Source: Limosilactobacillus avistercoris
GTDB lineage: Bacteria; Bacillota; Bacilli; Lactobacillales; Lactobacillaceae
Assembly: GCF_014836425.1 (NCBI RefSeq)
Contig: NZ_JACSQW010000010.1
Location: forward strand, 1-57,655
Direction of reading: 5' to 3'
DNA length: 57,655 nucleotides
Part shown: in pieces, positions 43,591 to 54,071 of the stretch
Layout of the letters: the number at the start of each line of letters is the position of its first letter
Numbering within the stretch: the first letter of the stretch is position 1
The notes under the pieces: generated by a model
Told to the model about the DNA's origin: nothing
The model's input: the letters and a program-made list of their open reading frames with translations, nothing else
Database searches by the model: none
Program-made: the position numbers and the translations under genes

Positions 43591-45760
43591 CTGCTTCATC
43601 TTGTGGTGCAATCATTGTTAATTGAATCCGTTGGCGCTTAAGATCAACATCTTCAATCCAAACATCCACAATATCACCAACTGAAACCGCAGCGCGGGGA
43701 TCCTTAATGAATTGCTTACTCATCTTTGAAACGTGAACTAGGCCATCATGCTTTACGCCAATATCAACAAAGGCACCAAAGTCCACAACGTTTCTAACAG
43801 TTCCCTGGAGTTTCATCCCCGTCTTAAGGTCATCAATCTTCATTACATCCTGACGAAGCAACGGTGCTGGCATTGAATCACGCAAATCACGACCTGGCTT
43901 TTGAAGTGAAGCAATGATATCCTTCACCGTTTCTTCACCGGCCTTTTCGGTAGTAAAGTCATCAATATTGATCTTCTTTAACTGCTCTTCAGCGGCTGAC
44001 GAGCCAAGATTATCAACATTAATCTCAGCGGTTTCCATGATCTTCTTCGCAATTGGGTAACTTTCCGGGTGAACATCAGTATTATCAAGCGGGTTATCCC
44101 CGTTAACAATCCGCAGGAACCCAACAGATTGTTGGTAGGCTTTTGGCCCCAACCTTGGAACATCCTTCAATTGCTTCCGGTTAGTATACTTACCGTGTTC
44201 ATCACGGTATTTAACGATATTTTTAGCAGTCGTCTTATTTAGACCGGAAATCTGGGTGAGAAGCTGGTAACTTGCGGTATTAAGGTTAACCCCGACCCGG
44301 TTAACGGCTCGCTCCACAACAGCATCCAATTCACCTGATAGCTCTTTTTTCGGCAAGTCGTGTTGGTACTGGCCAACACCAATCGCTTGTGGCTCAATTT
44401 TAACTAATTCGGCAAGTGGATCCTGAAGCCGTCGACCAATACTGATCGCACTTCGTTGTTCAACATGAAGATCAGGGAACTCATCCCGTGCCTCCTTACT
44501 TGCAGAGTATACAGAGGCACCAGCTTCATTGACAATTACATAATAAACAGGCCGCTTGATCTTCTTCAGGGTGTTCACAACAAACTGTTCAGATTCCCGA
44601 CTGGCTGTTCCGTTACCGATCGCGATCATTTCAACATGGTACTTTTCAATCAGATCAATTAATTGACCTTCAGCTTTTACCCGGTCTTCTTCAGGTGCTG
44701 GCTTGTGGGGATAAATAACAGCCTTAGTAAGGAACTTCCCGTTTTCATCCAACACGGCTAACTTGCACCCCGTCCTGTAAGCCGGATCAAAACCAAGAAC
44801 AACCTTTCCCTTAATTGGTGCTTGCATCAACAAGTGATAAAGGTTTTCTCCAAATACTTTTATTGCTTGTTGGTCCGCATTTTCCGTTAATTGGCGGCGA
44901 ATCTCCCGTTCAATTGCTGGACCCAAGAAACGCTTATAGGAGTCAGCATAGGCCTCTTCAATCAACTTAACAGCCGCATTCTCCTTACTTGTCCGGATTA
45001 ACCGAAAGTGAAGGTAATTGAGCACCGCATCATCATCTACGGTGACCTTAACATTTAGGACACCTTCCTTTTCTCCACGGTTAATTGCCAAGACTTGATA
45101 AGAACTTAATTCCTTTACTGGACTCGCAAAATCGTAGTACTGTTCGTAAGTTTTTAATTCGTCCTTTTCCTTACCATTACGCTTAACAGTAGTTACTAGT
45201 TGACCATGTTGGTTCATAAAGTTTCTTAACCAACTCCGAACAGTTGACATTTCACTAATTGCTTCAGCCAAAATTTCGTGAGCGTCATTCAAAGCATCGT
45301 CAACCGTTTTAACGTCATCATTGATGTACTTTGCCGCCTCAGTTTGTGGGTCATCGTCTGAATATGTTAATAACCAATTAGCAAGGGGAGCTAAACCATG
45401 TTCCCGGGCTACCTGCGCTTTTGTTTGCCGTTTTTGCTTATAAGGCAAGTAAAGGTCTTCAACCGTTTGGAGTTCCGTTGCAGCCAAGATTTGCTTCTCT
45501 AAGGCCGGAGTTAGCTTACCAGCTTCCTTAATCTTATTAATAACGGTTTGCTGCCGATCAAGTAATGATGTTGCGTGCCGATATTGATCATGGATTTCCT
45601 GAAGTTGAACTTCATCCAACGTACCCGTAGCCTCTTTCCGGTACCGAGCAATAAACGGAATCGTGTCTCCTTCATCCATTAACTTCAAAGATGCCTTAAT
45701 CTGTGATTCACGTAGTTTTGGAAGTTGTTTACTAACTAACTTAATTGCTTTTTCGTCCAT
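43583..45760 (-). CDS. Tex family RNA-binding transcription accessory protein
   Basis: 725 residues. Tex N-terminal helical region (about 1-190), YqgF/RNase H-like fold (GFDPAYRTGCKLAVLDENGKF, about 330-350), helix-hairpin-helix (VNLNTASYQLLTQISGLNKTTAKNIV, about 500-525) and a C-terminal S1 RNA-binding domain (GMKLQGTVRNVVDFGAFVDIGVKHDGLVHVSKMS, about 645-678). Starts at ATG 45760 with GGAGG seven nt upstream. Nucleic-acid binding protein; role in transcription/toxin expression described only in a few species. Confidence 0.92.
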   Translation of the reverse strand: MDEKAIKLVSKQLPKLRESQIKASLKLMDEGDTIPFIARYRKEATGTLDEVQLQEIHDQYRHATSLLDRQQTVINKIKEAGKLTPALEKQILAATELQTVEDLYLPYKQKRQTKAQVAREHGLAPLANWLLTYSDDDPQTEAAKYINDDVKTVDDALNDAHEILAEAISEMSTVRSWLRNFMNQHGQLVTTVKRNGKEKDELKTYEQYYDFASPVKELSSYQVLAINRGEKEGVLNVKVTVDDDAVLNYLHFRLIRTSKENAAVKLIEEAYADSYKRFLGPAIEREIRRQLTENADQQAIKVFGENLYHLLMQAPIKGKVVLGFDPAYRTGCKLAVLDENGKFLTKAVIYPHKPAPEEDRVKAEGQLIDLIEKYHVEMIAIGNGTASRESEQFVVNTLKKIKRPVYYVIVNEAGASVYSASKEARDEFPDLHVEQRSAISIGRRLQDPLAELVKIEPQAIGVGQYQHDLPKKELSGELDAVVERAVNRVGVNLNTASYQLLTQISGLNKTTAKNIVKYRDEHGKYTNRKQLKDVPRLGPKAYQQSVGFLRIVNGDNPLDNTDVHPESYPIAKKIMETAEINVDNLGSSAAEEQLKKINIDDFTTEKAGEETVKDIIASLQKPGRDLRDSMPAPLLRQDVMKIDDLKTGMKLQGTVRNVVDFGAFVDIGVKHDGLVHVSKMSKQFIKDPRAAVSVGDIVDVWIEDVDLKRQRIQLTMIAPQDEADA

Positions 45761-45780
45761 ACAATCCTCCGTCGATCGTT

Positions 45781-46608
45781 TTACCGCCACCAAGTATCAG
45801 CGGGATTAATTGGCTGGTGACGCTTATGTTGTGTCTTCTTGTACCAGCCTTCAATTATCGTTGCTGCTTGAGGACTAACCTCTTTTCCCTCAAGGTAATC
45901 ATCAATTTCTTGGTAGGAAACTCCAAGGACCTTCTCATCCGGAAGCATTGGCTTGTCATCTTCCAAATCAGCCGTTGGAACCTTTTCATACAAGTGCGCT
46001 GGAGCACCAAGGTATTCCAGCAAGGCTTTTCCTTGTCGTTTATCCAAGCCGGAGAGTGGTGTAATATCAGCACCACCATCCCCAAATTTAGTATAAAATC
46101 CAGTGACCGCTTCTGCCGCATGGTCAGTTCCCACAACGGCACCACCGTGTTCACCCGCAATTGCGTATTGGACAATCATCCGTTCACGGGCCTTAATATT
46201 CCCTTTATTAAAGTCACTAATGTTAGCACCAGCAGTTGTTAACGAATCAAGCATCGCGTCTGTAGCAGGCTTAATGTTAACCCGCATCATCTTATCAGGA
46301 TGGATAAACTGGTCAATTGCCATCATCGCATCTGATTCATCCGCCTGTTCACCATAAGGTAAGCGAACTGCAATAAATTGGTAGCCTTGATCTTGCGTTT
46401 CTTGCCGAAGCTTCTCGACTGCCAATTGTGATAAGCGTCCCGCTAATGAGGAATCCTGACCACCAGAAATCCCCAGGACCAAAGTCTTCATCCCCGTCTT
46501 TTTAAGGAAGTCTGCTAAGAATTCAACCCGTTGCGCAACTTCCGCCTTTGGATCAATCTCTGGTCGCACATGAAGCGTCTCAATGATCGTTTCTTGTAAA
46601 CTAGTCAT
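45781..46608 (-). CDS. nadE: NH3-dependent NAD+ synthetase
   Basis: 275 residues. The PP-loop [16 protein letters not shown] (about 43-58) binds ATP, with [34 protein letters not shown] (about 159-192) downstream. Amidates nicotinic acid adenine dinucleotide to NAD+ using ammonia (no glutaminase domain). 11 nt after pncB: a salvage operon for nicotinate. Confidence 0.95.
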   Translation of the reverse strand: MTSLQETIIETLHVRPEIDPKAEVAQRVEFLADFLKKTGMKTLVLGISGGQDSSLAGRLSQLAVEKLRQETQDQGYQFIAVRLPYGEQADESDAMMAIDQFIHPDKMMRVNIKPATDAMLDSLTTAGANISDFNKGNIKARERMIVQYAIAGEHGGAVVGTDHAAEAVTGFYTKFGDGGADITPLSGLDKRQGKALLEYLGAPAHLYEKVPTADLEDDKPMLPDEKVLGVSYQEIDDYLEGKEVSPQAATIIEGWYKKTQHKRHQPINPADTWWR

Positions 46609-46619
46609 TTTTCTGCCCC

Positions 46620-48086
46620 CTAATTATCAAGTGTTTTTACGTATTCATGGATCCGGTGAATCATATTAAGCTTATTATCATAGCACTTCTGTGACAAATC
46701 CACTGGGTAAACTTCCGGATTAAGATCGCGTTTGTATTCATCCCACAATGTATCAAGGTTTTTCTTTCGCCGTTGTCGTGTTTCTTCCAGGCTCGGTTCA
46801 TCATAAACAAATTGACCGTCTTTCCAAATATCCTTTAACATTGGACGTGCCTTAAAATCATCAACATCCTTTTGTTGGAGTGGGAAGTCTGGATTAAACA
46901 TATTTAATGACCGTTGCTTACGGGGATCCTCATCGTCGAGGGTGATATAGTCCCCTTCACTCTTATTATCTGCGCAGTCATTAATCCGCCAAACCTGCTT
47001 TTTCCCTGGGGTAGACATTTTACTGAGGTTATTTGAAAGCTTAATTGTATCAACCATCTTGCCATTTTCATCTTCAATGGCAACAAGCTTATAAACGGCT
47101 CCTAAGGTTGGTTGGTCATAAGCAGTAATTAACTTAGTTCCGATTCCCCAAACATCAATCTTAGCTCCCTGCATTTGAAGGTTTTGGATTGTCTTTTCAT
47201 CGAGACCGTTAGAAGCATAAATCTTTGCATCCTTAAAGCCAGCATCATCAAGAAGTTTACGGACCCGCTTTGAGAGGTAGGCCATATCACCACTATCAAT
47301 CCGCACACCAAGGAAATTAATTCGGTCACCAAATTCTTTGGCCACCTTTATTGCAGCTGGAACACCACTCTTCAGGGTATCAAACGTATCTACAAGGAAA
47401 ACACAATCATGGTGAGTTTCAGCGTACGCCTTAAAGGCATCGTAATCATTCCGGTATGCCTGAACTAAAGCATGGGCATGGGTTCCAGAAATTGGAATTC
47501 CAAATAGTTTGCCCGCACGAACATTACTTGTTGCATCAAAACCACCAATATAGGCAGCCCGCGTTCCCCACAAGGCCGCGTCAAATTCTTGAGCCCGGCG
47601 TGAGCCAAATTCCATCACTGGCTGATCGCCAACGATCGACTTGATCCGGGAAGCCTTAGTAGCAATCATTATTTGGTAATTAATGATGTTTAATAATGCC
47701 GTCTCAATTAATTGGGCCTCGAGCATTGGTGCATCGACCTGGATAATTGGTTCATGGTTAAACACCAATTCTCCTTCTTCAAAACTCTTAATAGATCCCG
47801 TAAATTTAAAGTCTTTCAGATAGTCCAAAAAATCATCAGCAAACTGCCCCGTTGACCGAAGATATTCAATATCACTAGCCGTAAAGTGAAGGGCCTTAAT
47901 ATAACGAATAATATGATCCAGACCGGCAAAAACTGCATACCCATTTTGGAAGGGCATCTTACGGAAAAAAGCTTCAAAAACGGCGCGGCGATTTCCCTGT
48001 CCCTGTTTCCAATATGTTTGCATCATACTGAGTTCATAAGCATCGGTATGAAGAGCTGTACTATCATCTGGATAATTGAATTTCAT
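46620..48086 (-). CDS. pncB: Nicotinate phosphoribosyltransferase
   Basis: 488 residues. [15 protein letters not shown] (about 12-26), [50 protein letters not shown] (about 161-210) with the phosphoribosyl and active-site His region, and [15 protein letters not shown] (about 265-279). Makes nicotinate mononucleotide from nicotinate, PRPP and ATP. First gene of pncB-nadE, which together supply NAD from nicotinate. Confidence 0.95.
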   Translation of the reverse strand: MKFNYPDDSTALHTDAYELSMMQTYWKQGQGNRRAVFEAFFRKMPFQNGYAVFAGLDHIIRYIKALHFTASDIEYLRSTGQFADDFLDYLKDFKFTGSIKSFEEGELVFNHEPIIQVDAPMLEAQLIETALLNIINYQIMIATKASRIKSIVGDQPVMEFGSRRAQEFDAALWGTRAAYIGGFDATSNVRAGKLFGIPISGTHAHALVQAYRNDYDAFKAYAETHHDCVFLVDTFDTLKSGVPAAIKVAKEFGDRINFLGVRIDSGDMAYLSKRVRKLLDDAGFKDAKIYASNGLDEKTIQNLQMQGAKIDVWGIGTKLITAYDQPTLGAVYKLVAIEDENGKMVDTIKLSNNLSKMSTPGKKQVWRINDCADNKSEGDYITLDDEDPRKQRSLNMFNPDFPLQQKDVDDFKARPMLKDIWKDGQFVYDEPSLEETRQRRKKNLDTLWDEYKRDLNPEVYPVDLSQKCYDNKLNMIHRIHEYVKTLDN

Positions 48087-48137
48087 TGTCTAGTATCCTC
48101 TCAAATTGAATTAATAACCAACATTGTAGCACGAATT

Positions 48138-48839
48138 TTACTTTTCCAAAACGAACTCAAATCGTGAACCAACATATTGGGTATGAACATATTCAAATGG
48201 TGTTCCGTCTTGTAAATATGAAAGTTGTGTCATCCGCAATAATGGGTCGCCACGTTTAACATTTAAGTAAGTTGCAATCCGTTCGTTAGCCTTGGTAGCG
48301 GAAATATGTTGAACAGCATGTCCGGGATAAAGGTGGGCCTTGTGCTCAAGCGTTTCCCAAAATGAAGTTGTTACTTCCTCTTTGCTTAATCCCTTAACTA
48401 ATCTTGCTGGGATTGTTGCCACTTCAAAGCAGATTGGAACATCGTTTCCTGAACGAATTCGTTCCATTCGAATAACCTGATCGCCATCCTTTAAACCTAG
48501 CTTTTCGATTTCAACTTGGGAAGGAATCGTTAAGTGGTAAGAAATTGTTGTACTAGATGGTTCCTTACCAATTGACTTCATTAGATCCGTAAAACTTGTT
48601 ACCCCCGACATTTTTTCTTGGACTTTCCGGTTAGCAACAAAGGTTCCGGACCCAACATGCCGTTCAAGAATTCCTTCATCAACCAATTCTTGGATTGCTT
48701 GACGCAACGTCATTCGACTAACACCAAATTGGCTAGCTAGTCCCCGTTCAGCAGGAATTTTATCGCCAACCTTCCACTTACCATCTTCAATATTTTCCCG
48801 TAGTTGATTATGGATTTTAATATATATCGGTGAACTCAT
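48138..48839 (-). CDS. GntR family regulator, HutC/UTRA subfamily
   Basis: 233 residues. Winged helix PAERGLASQFGVSRMTLRQAIQELVDEGILERHVGSGTFV (about 28-67) and a C-terminal UTRA ligand-binding domain (about 90-230). Similar proteins sense amino-sugar or other sugar phosphates. No structural target gene is adjacent on the same strand, so it is probably a stand-alone regulator. GGAGG lies before the ATG. Confidence 0.85.
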   Translation of the reverse strand: MSSPIYIKIHNQLRENIEDGKWKVGDKIPAERGLASQFGVSRMTLRQAIQELVDEGILERHVGSGTFVANRKVQEKMSGVTSFTDLMKSIGKEPSSTTISYHLTIPSQVEIEKLGLKDGDQVIRMERIRSGNDVPICFEVATIPARLVKGLSKEEVTTSFWETLEHKAHLYPGHAVQHISATKANERIATYLNVKRGDPLLRMTQLSYLQDGTPFEYVHTQYVGSRFEFVLEK

Positions 48840-48952
48840 TTTGGCTTTATCCTCCTTACACCATTTAAAACAATAATTAACTATCTACAATTGTAACATC
48901 ATTTAATAGGATTAGACCAATTTTAGTAAGATTAACGAATTAAACAAAAAGG

Positions 48953-49009
48953 CCGAAAAACAACCCTTCTAACAAGCCCCCACCACTTAGGCTAATGGTC
49001 ATTTTTCGG
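48953..49009 (-). terminator. Long-stem terminator of the racemase gene
   Basis: CCGAAAAA/TTTTTCGG outer stem and ACC/GGGT-type inner pairing around a 30-nt internal part, then CCTTTTTG on the minus strand. Confidence 0.7.
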
Positions 49010-49027
49010 TTCCCTATTTTATAATTT

Positions 49028-49744
49028 TTATTTTTCCCCGTTGCGAATCTTTAATGCCCGCTCAAGTGTCCGATCGACAATGATTGATTGTGAATCTGCA
49101 ACGGGGTACTTAGTTTCTGGATCCATCTCTTCAGCATACGAAAGTTCTGTACAGCCAAGGATAACAATATCACAGTGTTCTTCTTCGATCATCTTACGCA
49201 CAAGTTCATGATACTTTTTACCATCAGAATGGCCCTTTTCCTTAATGTCATGATAGATTAAGTCCTCGGTCATTTCTTGAATTTCAGGAGTTGCCTTAAC
49301 CTCTTCATAACCCGCATTTTTGATGTAAGAATCATAAATTCCAGACTTCATGGTACCGTCTGTTCCTAAAAGGCCAACTCGCTTAGCATCCGGCTTCAAG
49401 CGCTTAATTTCATTAACCGTTTCTTGAAGCATATTCAGAATTGGAACCTTCGTCGCTGCTTGTAATTCATCGTAAGAATAGTGAGCGGTATTACAAATCA
49501 AGACAAAGAATTCCGGATTAAGAAGGCTTTGCTGTTTGATATCTTCAATCAGTGCCTTAGCCGGACTAGGCTTACTATGATCAAGGATCCAGCTTGTCCG
49601 GTCAGGAACAGTCGCATGGTTAACCACGAGGTAGTCCAAATAATCCTGATCACGATGTGTTGGTGTCCGCTGATCCAAAATCCGTACGTAACTCTCAGTG
49701 GCTAATGTTCCCATTCCGCCAAGAACTGTAAAAAACTTTTTCAT
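49028..49744 (-). CDS. Aspartate/glutamate racemase family protein
   Basis: 238 residues. Two catalytic cysteines: CNTAHYSYDEL (about 86-96) and LGCTELSYAEEM (about 199-210). The N-terminal LGGMGTLATESYV is typical of aspartate racemases. PLP-independent. It follows an AspT-type antiporter gene by 37 nt on the same strand, so the pair may handle D- or L-aspartate. Substrate not certain. Confidence 0.87.
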   Translation of the reverse strand: MKKFFTVLGGMGTLATESYVRILDQRTPTHRDQDYLDYLVVNHATVPDRTSWILDHSKPSPAKALIEDIKQQSLLNPEFFVLICNTAHYSYDELQAATKVPILNMLQETVNEIKRLKPDAKRVGLLGTDGTMKSGIYDSYIKNAGYEEVKATPEIQEMTEDLIYHDIKEKGHSDGKKYHELVRKMIEEEHCDIVILGCTELSYAEEMDPETKYPVADSQSIIVDRTLERALKIRNGEK

Positions 49745-49781
49745 GACTCATAACCTCACTTTATGGTTTAACTTTAATACT

Positions 49782-51431
49782 TTAAGATAACAACGCGACA
49801 AAAATTGGTCCTAGTAGGGTAATACCAATATTCCCCATGATGTAAGCCGGGGTTAAGGCAGCGGCAAAATATGCCCCACCTTCAGCACCAGCCTGATCGG
49901 CAATTTCTGTCATTACAGCAGCACAGGTACCTGAACCAGTCAATCCACCAATCAAAGCTAAGGGTTCCATATGCAAGACATAACGACCAAACAATAACGT
50001 TAAAAGGTGGGGAGCAATTGCAACGACTGCACCAATAAATAGGACACCAATTCCTAATGCTTTAATCGCACTAGTAAATGCTTGGGCAGATTGGAGACCA
50101 ACCGTCCCCACAAAAAGGGTTAACCCTAAGTTTTGGAAGAAGGCGGTAACCGTCGGTGGAATCGAATCATGATCCCGGTGACGTGAAATCCATGTACTCA
50201 ATGCCAACCCCATTAGTAAGGCCGCAACACCATTCCCCAATTGTAACGGAATACCATTTAACTTCAATCCAAGGATTCCAAGTAAAGAGGCACCCCCAAT
50301 TCCAAGGGAGAACAATGAGTAGTTAATTGCTACCGCACTCGTATGCCAACGTCCCATCTTCTTTAAGATTGCGGACGTCCGTGATGTATTCCCAGTCAAA
50401 GAAATTACATCCCCGGGCTTTAACTGGTTAAATAATTGTTCATTCCCCGTATCAGGATCTTGAATATTAATGAAAACCCCATGTTGACGCAAATGTGCTA
50501 ATTGAGTTGGCTTAAAATGTTTCCCTAAAACAAATTTTCGTTCCCGCGGAGCATTAGTTGGGGTTAAGACTTCAGTTGTCCCCTTAATTCCGTGCATCTG
50601 ATCAAAGTGAATTGCATAACCAATCACGGTTAGCAGATCGCCTGGCTTTAGCTTATATTCCAAGTGATCTGTCATTTCATCCCCATGAAAAGCAACTAAC
50701 GCAATTATCCGGTAATGGGTCCACTTATTAAAGCCACCAATCGTTTTACCAACTAACGGTGAGTCAGGTTCAATTCGGTATGTCCGCCGCCATGTCGGGT
50801 TAGGATTTTTCGCGTGAAAGTGATACTTCCGGGCCATTAATGGTCCCCGTTTGCTTACCTTGATTCCCAAAAGTTTTGGTGCAACATCACGAAGAAAAAT
50901 GATAACACCTAATGTTCCAAAAACATAGGTTAATGCATAGGCAACTGGCAACTGTGCTTCATACGTTGACCTGACTGCACTACTAACTGGCAGAGAACCA
51001 ATCGTCCGCAATGAACTAGCAACAGTAGATGATTGGGTTAGTGAACCAGCAATAATTCCTGATGCAACTCCTGGTCCAATATGGAATGCAACAAATAATC
51101 CCCACGAAACAAGGAAAGCCGTTACTAACCAAAAAATACTGATAATCAGGATTCGCGAACCAAAGATTTTTAAACTGGTTAGCATCTGTGGTCCAATCCG
51201 GTAGCCCACTGAAAACATGAAGGCACCAAAGAAGATCGTTCCCAACATCTCATTTCGTGGAAACGCTCCGATCTGACCAACAATTAAAGTAACAACCAGT
51301 GTAGCCACGGTTGCACCAATGCTAAATTTACCCCCAATTTTATAATCCCCAATTGCAAAACCTAGGGCCATACAGATAAACAAGGTAAAAACTTGGTTAT
51401 GAACCATAAAATGAATAATTGTATCAACCAT
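49782..51431 (-). CDS. AspT/YidE-type aspartate:alanine antiporter family transporter
   Basis: 549 residues. Two halves of about five membrane helices flank a central hydrophilic region (about 205-350) with two TrkA-C-like domains. A GSLTQSSTVASSLRTIG motif in the first half and GGLTGSGTCAAVMTEIADQAG (about 495-515) in the second are the paired GxxTxS signatures of the AAE family. In tetragenococci AspT swaps aspartate for alanine beside a decarboxylase. Here a racemase takes that place. Confidence 0.88.
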   Translation of the reverse strand: MVDTIIHFMVHNQVFTLFICMALGFAIGDYKIGGKFSIGATVATLVVTLIVGQIGAFPRNEMLGTIFFGAFMFSVGYRIGPQMLTSLKIFGSRILIISIFWLVTAFLVSWGLFVAFHIGPGVASGIIAGSLTQSSTVASSLRTIGSLPVSSAVRSTYEAQLPVAYALTYVFGTLGVIIFLRDVAPKLLGIKVSKRGPLMARKYHFHAKNPNPTWRRTYRIEPDSPLVGKTIGGFNKWTHYRIIALVAFHGDEMTDHLEYKLKPGDLLTVIGYAIHFDQMHGIKGTTEVLTPTNAPRERKFVLGKHFKPTQLAHLRQHGVFINIQDPDTGNEQLFNQLKPGDVISLTGNTSRTSAILKKMGRWHTSAVAINYSLFSLGIGGASLLGILGLKLNGIPLQLGNGVAALLMGLALSTWISRHRDHDSIPPTVTAFFQNLGLTLFVGTVGLQSAQAFTSAIKALGIGVLFIGAVVAIAPHLLTLLFGRYVLHMEPLALIGGLTGSGTCAAVMTEIADQAGAEGGAYFAAALTPAYIMGNIGITLLGPIFVALLS

Positions 51432-51550
51432 AAGAATTTCTCTTTTTATACCTCAGACAATCCCTCAATTTTGTTATTACAACCACTCATTTTAACATTA
51501 TCTAAGAGTGAAGGCTATCAACTCGACCATCTTATTTATCTTTGCGTTAA

Positions 51551-52192
51551 TCAGGATTTTTCTAGCGTTATTAGCCACTCCTTAGTTCCCCGATCTAGTC
51601 CTGGATCAATTACTAAAGGAAATGGTTTAAACAAGATTGCAATCTGCTGCCAGTTAATTTGACCATTTTTGTAAATGGTTTGAAGAAGTCGTTGTTGTGT
51701 TAATTCTCGAATCTGGTTATTTACTGGCCGGTTCAAAAACGTCATAGCGGTTGCCTTAGTTGCTAGTTCTTCCGCAACCATTTTAGTTAACTCTTCTTTA
51801 CTAATTGTTCCCGAAACAAAAATTTGTTGCGTTAATGGAACACTAGGAACCTCACGTTGAATAAAATGTTGGAGGTCTTCCCAGCCATCAATTATTTGAC
51901 GGTAAAATTGCCAAGGAACACGGCTATTTAACTTTTTAAGTAGATCTGGAATGGTACTTTCTAAATCTAAACGTTGTCCCTGACAAGTGTTCAAAATTTC
52001 AATTAAAAATCGTTGATTACTCTCTTGAATCTTCTTTGCTAATTTCTTCTTACTTGTTAGATTAAATCGTAAAACGACATAGTCAACAAATTGATTATCA
52101 TCGATTGCAGACTGGTGAGAATGCTTTTTTACTTTAAACTGGTTTAATTGCTTTAGTCGACTTGACTTTGCAAACTGCCCTTGTTTAGGCAT
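51551..52192 (-). CDS. Conserved unknown protein next to tRNA genes
   Basis: 213 residues, no family recognised. The first 30 residues are basic (MPKQGQFAKSSRLKQLNQFKVKKH), the rest soluble and helical with several Leu-rich stretches (LTQQRLLQTIYKNGQINWQQIAILFKPF near the C-terminus). No membrane segment. Start at 52192 with GGAG upstream. Basic N-terminus suggests contact with nucleic acid or ribosome, but this is a guess. Confidence 0.65.
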   Translation of the reverse strand: MPKQGQFAKSSRLKQLNQFKVKKHSHQSAIDDNQFVDYVVLRFNLTSKKKLAKKIQESNQRFLIEILNTCQGQRLDLESTIPDLLKKLNSRVPWQFYRQIIDGWEDLQHFIQREVPSVPLTQQIFVSGTISKEELTKMVAEELATKATAMTFLNRPVNNQIRELTQQRLLQTIYKNGQINWQQIAILFKPFPLVIDPGLDRGTKEWLITLEKS

Positions 52193-52226
52193 TGTATTTT
52201 CTCCTTTACATAATTTCTTGATAAAC

Positions 52227-52258
52227 AAAAAAGCCACCAACCAAACAGTTGGTGACTT
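52227..52258 (-). terminator. Terminator of tRNA-Tyr-tRNA-Gln
   Basis: AAGTCACCAAC/GTTGGTGGCTT stem then TTTTTG on the minus strand. Confidence 0.82.
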
Positions 52259-52264
52259 ATGCAG

Positions 52265-52336
52265 TTGGGCTAGCTGGATTCGAACCAGCGCATGACGGTA
52301 CCAAAAACCGTTGCCTTACCGCTTGGCTATAGCCCA
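52265..52336 (-). tRNA. tRNA-Gln (TTG)
   Basis: 72 nt. Acceptor TGGGCTA/TAGCCCA with A73, T-loop TTCGAAT, anticodon loop TTTTGGT, anticodon TTG. CCA not encoded. Confidence 0.93.
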
Positions 52337-52346
52337 ATAATAAAAG

Positions 52347-52429
52347 TGGAGGAGGGTGGATTCGAACCGCCGAACCCGAAGGAACGGTTTTACAGACCGT
52401 CGCGTTTAGCCAGACTTCGCTACTCCTCC
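52347..52429 (-). tRNA. tRNA-Tyr (GTA)
   Basis: 83 nt with a class II variable arm. Acceptor GGAGGAG/CTCCTCC with A73, T-loop TTCGAAT, anticodon loop CTGTAAA, anticodon GTA. Ten nt upstream of tRNA-Gln in one transcript. Confidence 0.93.
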
Positions 52430-52516
52430 ATCACAACGTGAAAGTTATAAGTAACAATCAACGTTTATTATAATATCGAACTTTAGCTAAAATTGCAAGA
52501 ACTTTTTGAAGAAAAT

Positions 52517-52565
52517 TTTTAAAAAATAAGAAGCTGAGAAAACAAAATCGTTTTTCCTCAGCTTC
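52517..52565 (-). terminator. Terminator of dtpT
   Basis: GAAGCTGA...TCAGCTTC stem then TTATTTTTT on the minus strand, just past the dtpT stop. Confidence 0.85.
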
Positions 52566-52574
52566 AAGCTATTA

Positions 52575-54071
52575 TTAATCTACTCCGTCCATTAATCCAT
52601 GGATCTTCTTAACGAAGAACATCAGGATAATTCCGAAGACAATGCTTACAAGACCCACAGCAATGAAGTATGGAACTTCAGTTGCGGATGAGTAGTACTT
52701 AACAATTTGAGCGTTAACAGCTTGACCAGCTGAATCGGCTAAGAACCACATACTCATCATTTGTGACTTAAATGCTTTAGGTGCAAGCTTAGTAGTCACT
52801 GACAAACCAATTGGTGAGATTAACATTTCACCAATTTCAACAATGAACCATGAACCAACAAGCCAGAATGGACTAACCCGTCCTGCTGTCCCAAACATCA
52901 TCCCTGGTAATGCCATGAGAATATAGGATAATCCGGCAAAGACAAGACCAGCGGAGAACTTACCAGGAGCACTTGGTTGACCCTTCCAATGATCCCAAAG
53001 GGCAACGAATACTGGTGTTAAAAGCATAATGAATAATGGGTTCAAAGTCTGGAAGTTAGCAGCAGCAAAGTGCCAACTACCAATATGAAGAACTGTCCGT
53101 TGTTCAGCAAACAATGCTAAAACAACTGAACCTGATTCTTCAATTGCCCAGAAGATTGCCGCAGCAATGAAAAGTGGAATATAGGCAAGAACACGTGACT
53201 TTTCAGGCTTAGTAACTTTCTTTGAATTCAACATCATAATGAAGTAGTAGATCGGTAATGCAATCGCAATAAAGGTAATGATGTTGATAATGTTGTTAAT
53301 ATTAAGTTGACCCATTGCAGCTAACAAACCAAGAACAACAACTAATACAGCTACTCCAACACAAGTCCAAATAATAATTGGCCGTAAATCATCTTTTTCG
53401 ATCGGGTCGTTAGGATATAAGCTGTCCTTTGAAAGGTACTTTCGACCATCCAAAGTATATTGAAGTAAACCAAAGAACATCCCGATTGCAGCTAGTGAAA
53501 AACCAGCGTGGAAGTTCATTTCGTTACCAAACAAATGAAGGCCAAAACCATTAGCAGCCCACGGAACAGCCCATGGAGCAACAGCAGCACCCAAGTTAAT
53601 CCCGAAAACAAACATACTGAATCCAGAATCACGCCGTTCATCATCTGAGCTATATAAGCCACCAACCATTTCAGAAACGTTTGGCTTTAATAAACCAGTC
53701 CCGGCAACGATTAATGCGATTGAAATATATAAGGCTGTAACACCGGCTGGTAATGATAAGGCAATGTGCCCAAACATAATTAACACACCACCGATAAAGA
53801 CGGTCTTACGAGAGCCCCAAACACGGTCAGAAAGCCAACCACCAACAACACTTGAGAGGTAAACTAACGAACCATAGATTGACATGATTGAAGCAGCAGT
53901 AGCTTGGTCCATGCCCAAACCACCCTTAGTGACAGCGTAGTACATGTAGAATAGCAGGATTGCCCGCATTCCGTAGTAACTAAACCGTTCCCACATTTCA
54001 GTGAAGAACAGTGTGGATAGTCCTCTTGGCTGCCCGAAGAAGGCTGTATCCAAGTTTTTCTCTTTACTCAT
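52575..54071 (-). CDS. dtpT: Di-/tripeptide proton symporter, POT family
   Basis: 498 residues with about 14 membrane helices. The first helix has the PTR2 signature (LFFTEMWERFSYYGMRAILLFYM, about 21-43, containing ExxER), then GGWLSDRVWGSRKTVFIGG (about 77-95) and the POT motif GTGLLKPNVSEMVGGLY (about 122-138), ending in FGINLGAAVAPW (about 156-167). Imports small peptides, feeding PepC and other peptidases. Confidence 0.95.
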   Translation of the reverse strand: MSKEKNLDTAFFGQPRGLSTLFFTEMWERFSYYGMRAILLFYMYYAVTKGGLGMDQATAASIMSIYGSLVYLSSVVGGWLSDRVWGSRKTVFIGGVLIMFGHIALSLPAGVTALYISIALIVAGTGLLKPNVSEMVGGLYSSDDERRDSGFSMFVFGINLGAAVAPWAVPWAANGFGLHLFGNEMNFHAGFSLAAIGMFFGLLQYTLDGRKYLSKDSLYPNDPIEKDDLRPIIIWTCVGVAVLVVVLGLLAAMGQLNINNIINIITFIAIALPIYYFIMMLNSKKVTKPEKSRVLAYIPLFIAAAIFWAIEESGSVVLALFAEQRTVLHIGSWHFAAANFQTLNPLFIMLLTPVFVALWDHWKGQPSAPGKFSAGLVFAGLSYILMALPGMMFGTAGRVSPFWLVGSWFIVEIGEMLISPIGLSVTTKLAPKAFKSQMMSMWFLADSAGQAVNAQIVKYYSSATEVPYFIAVGLVSIVFGIILMFFVKKIHGLMDGVD

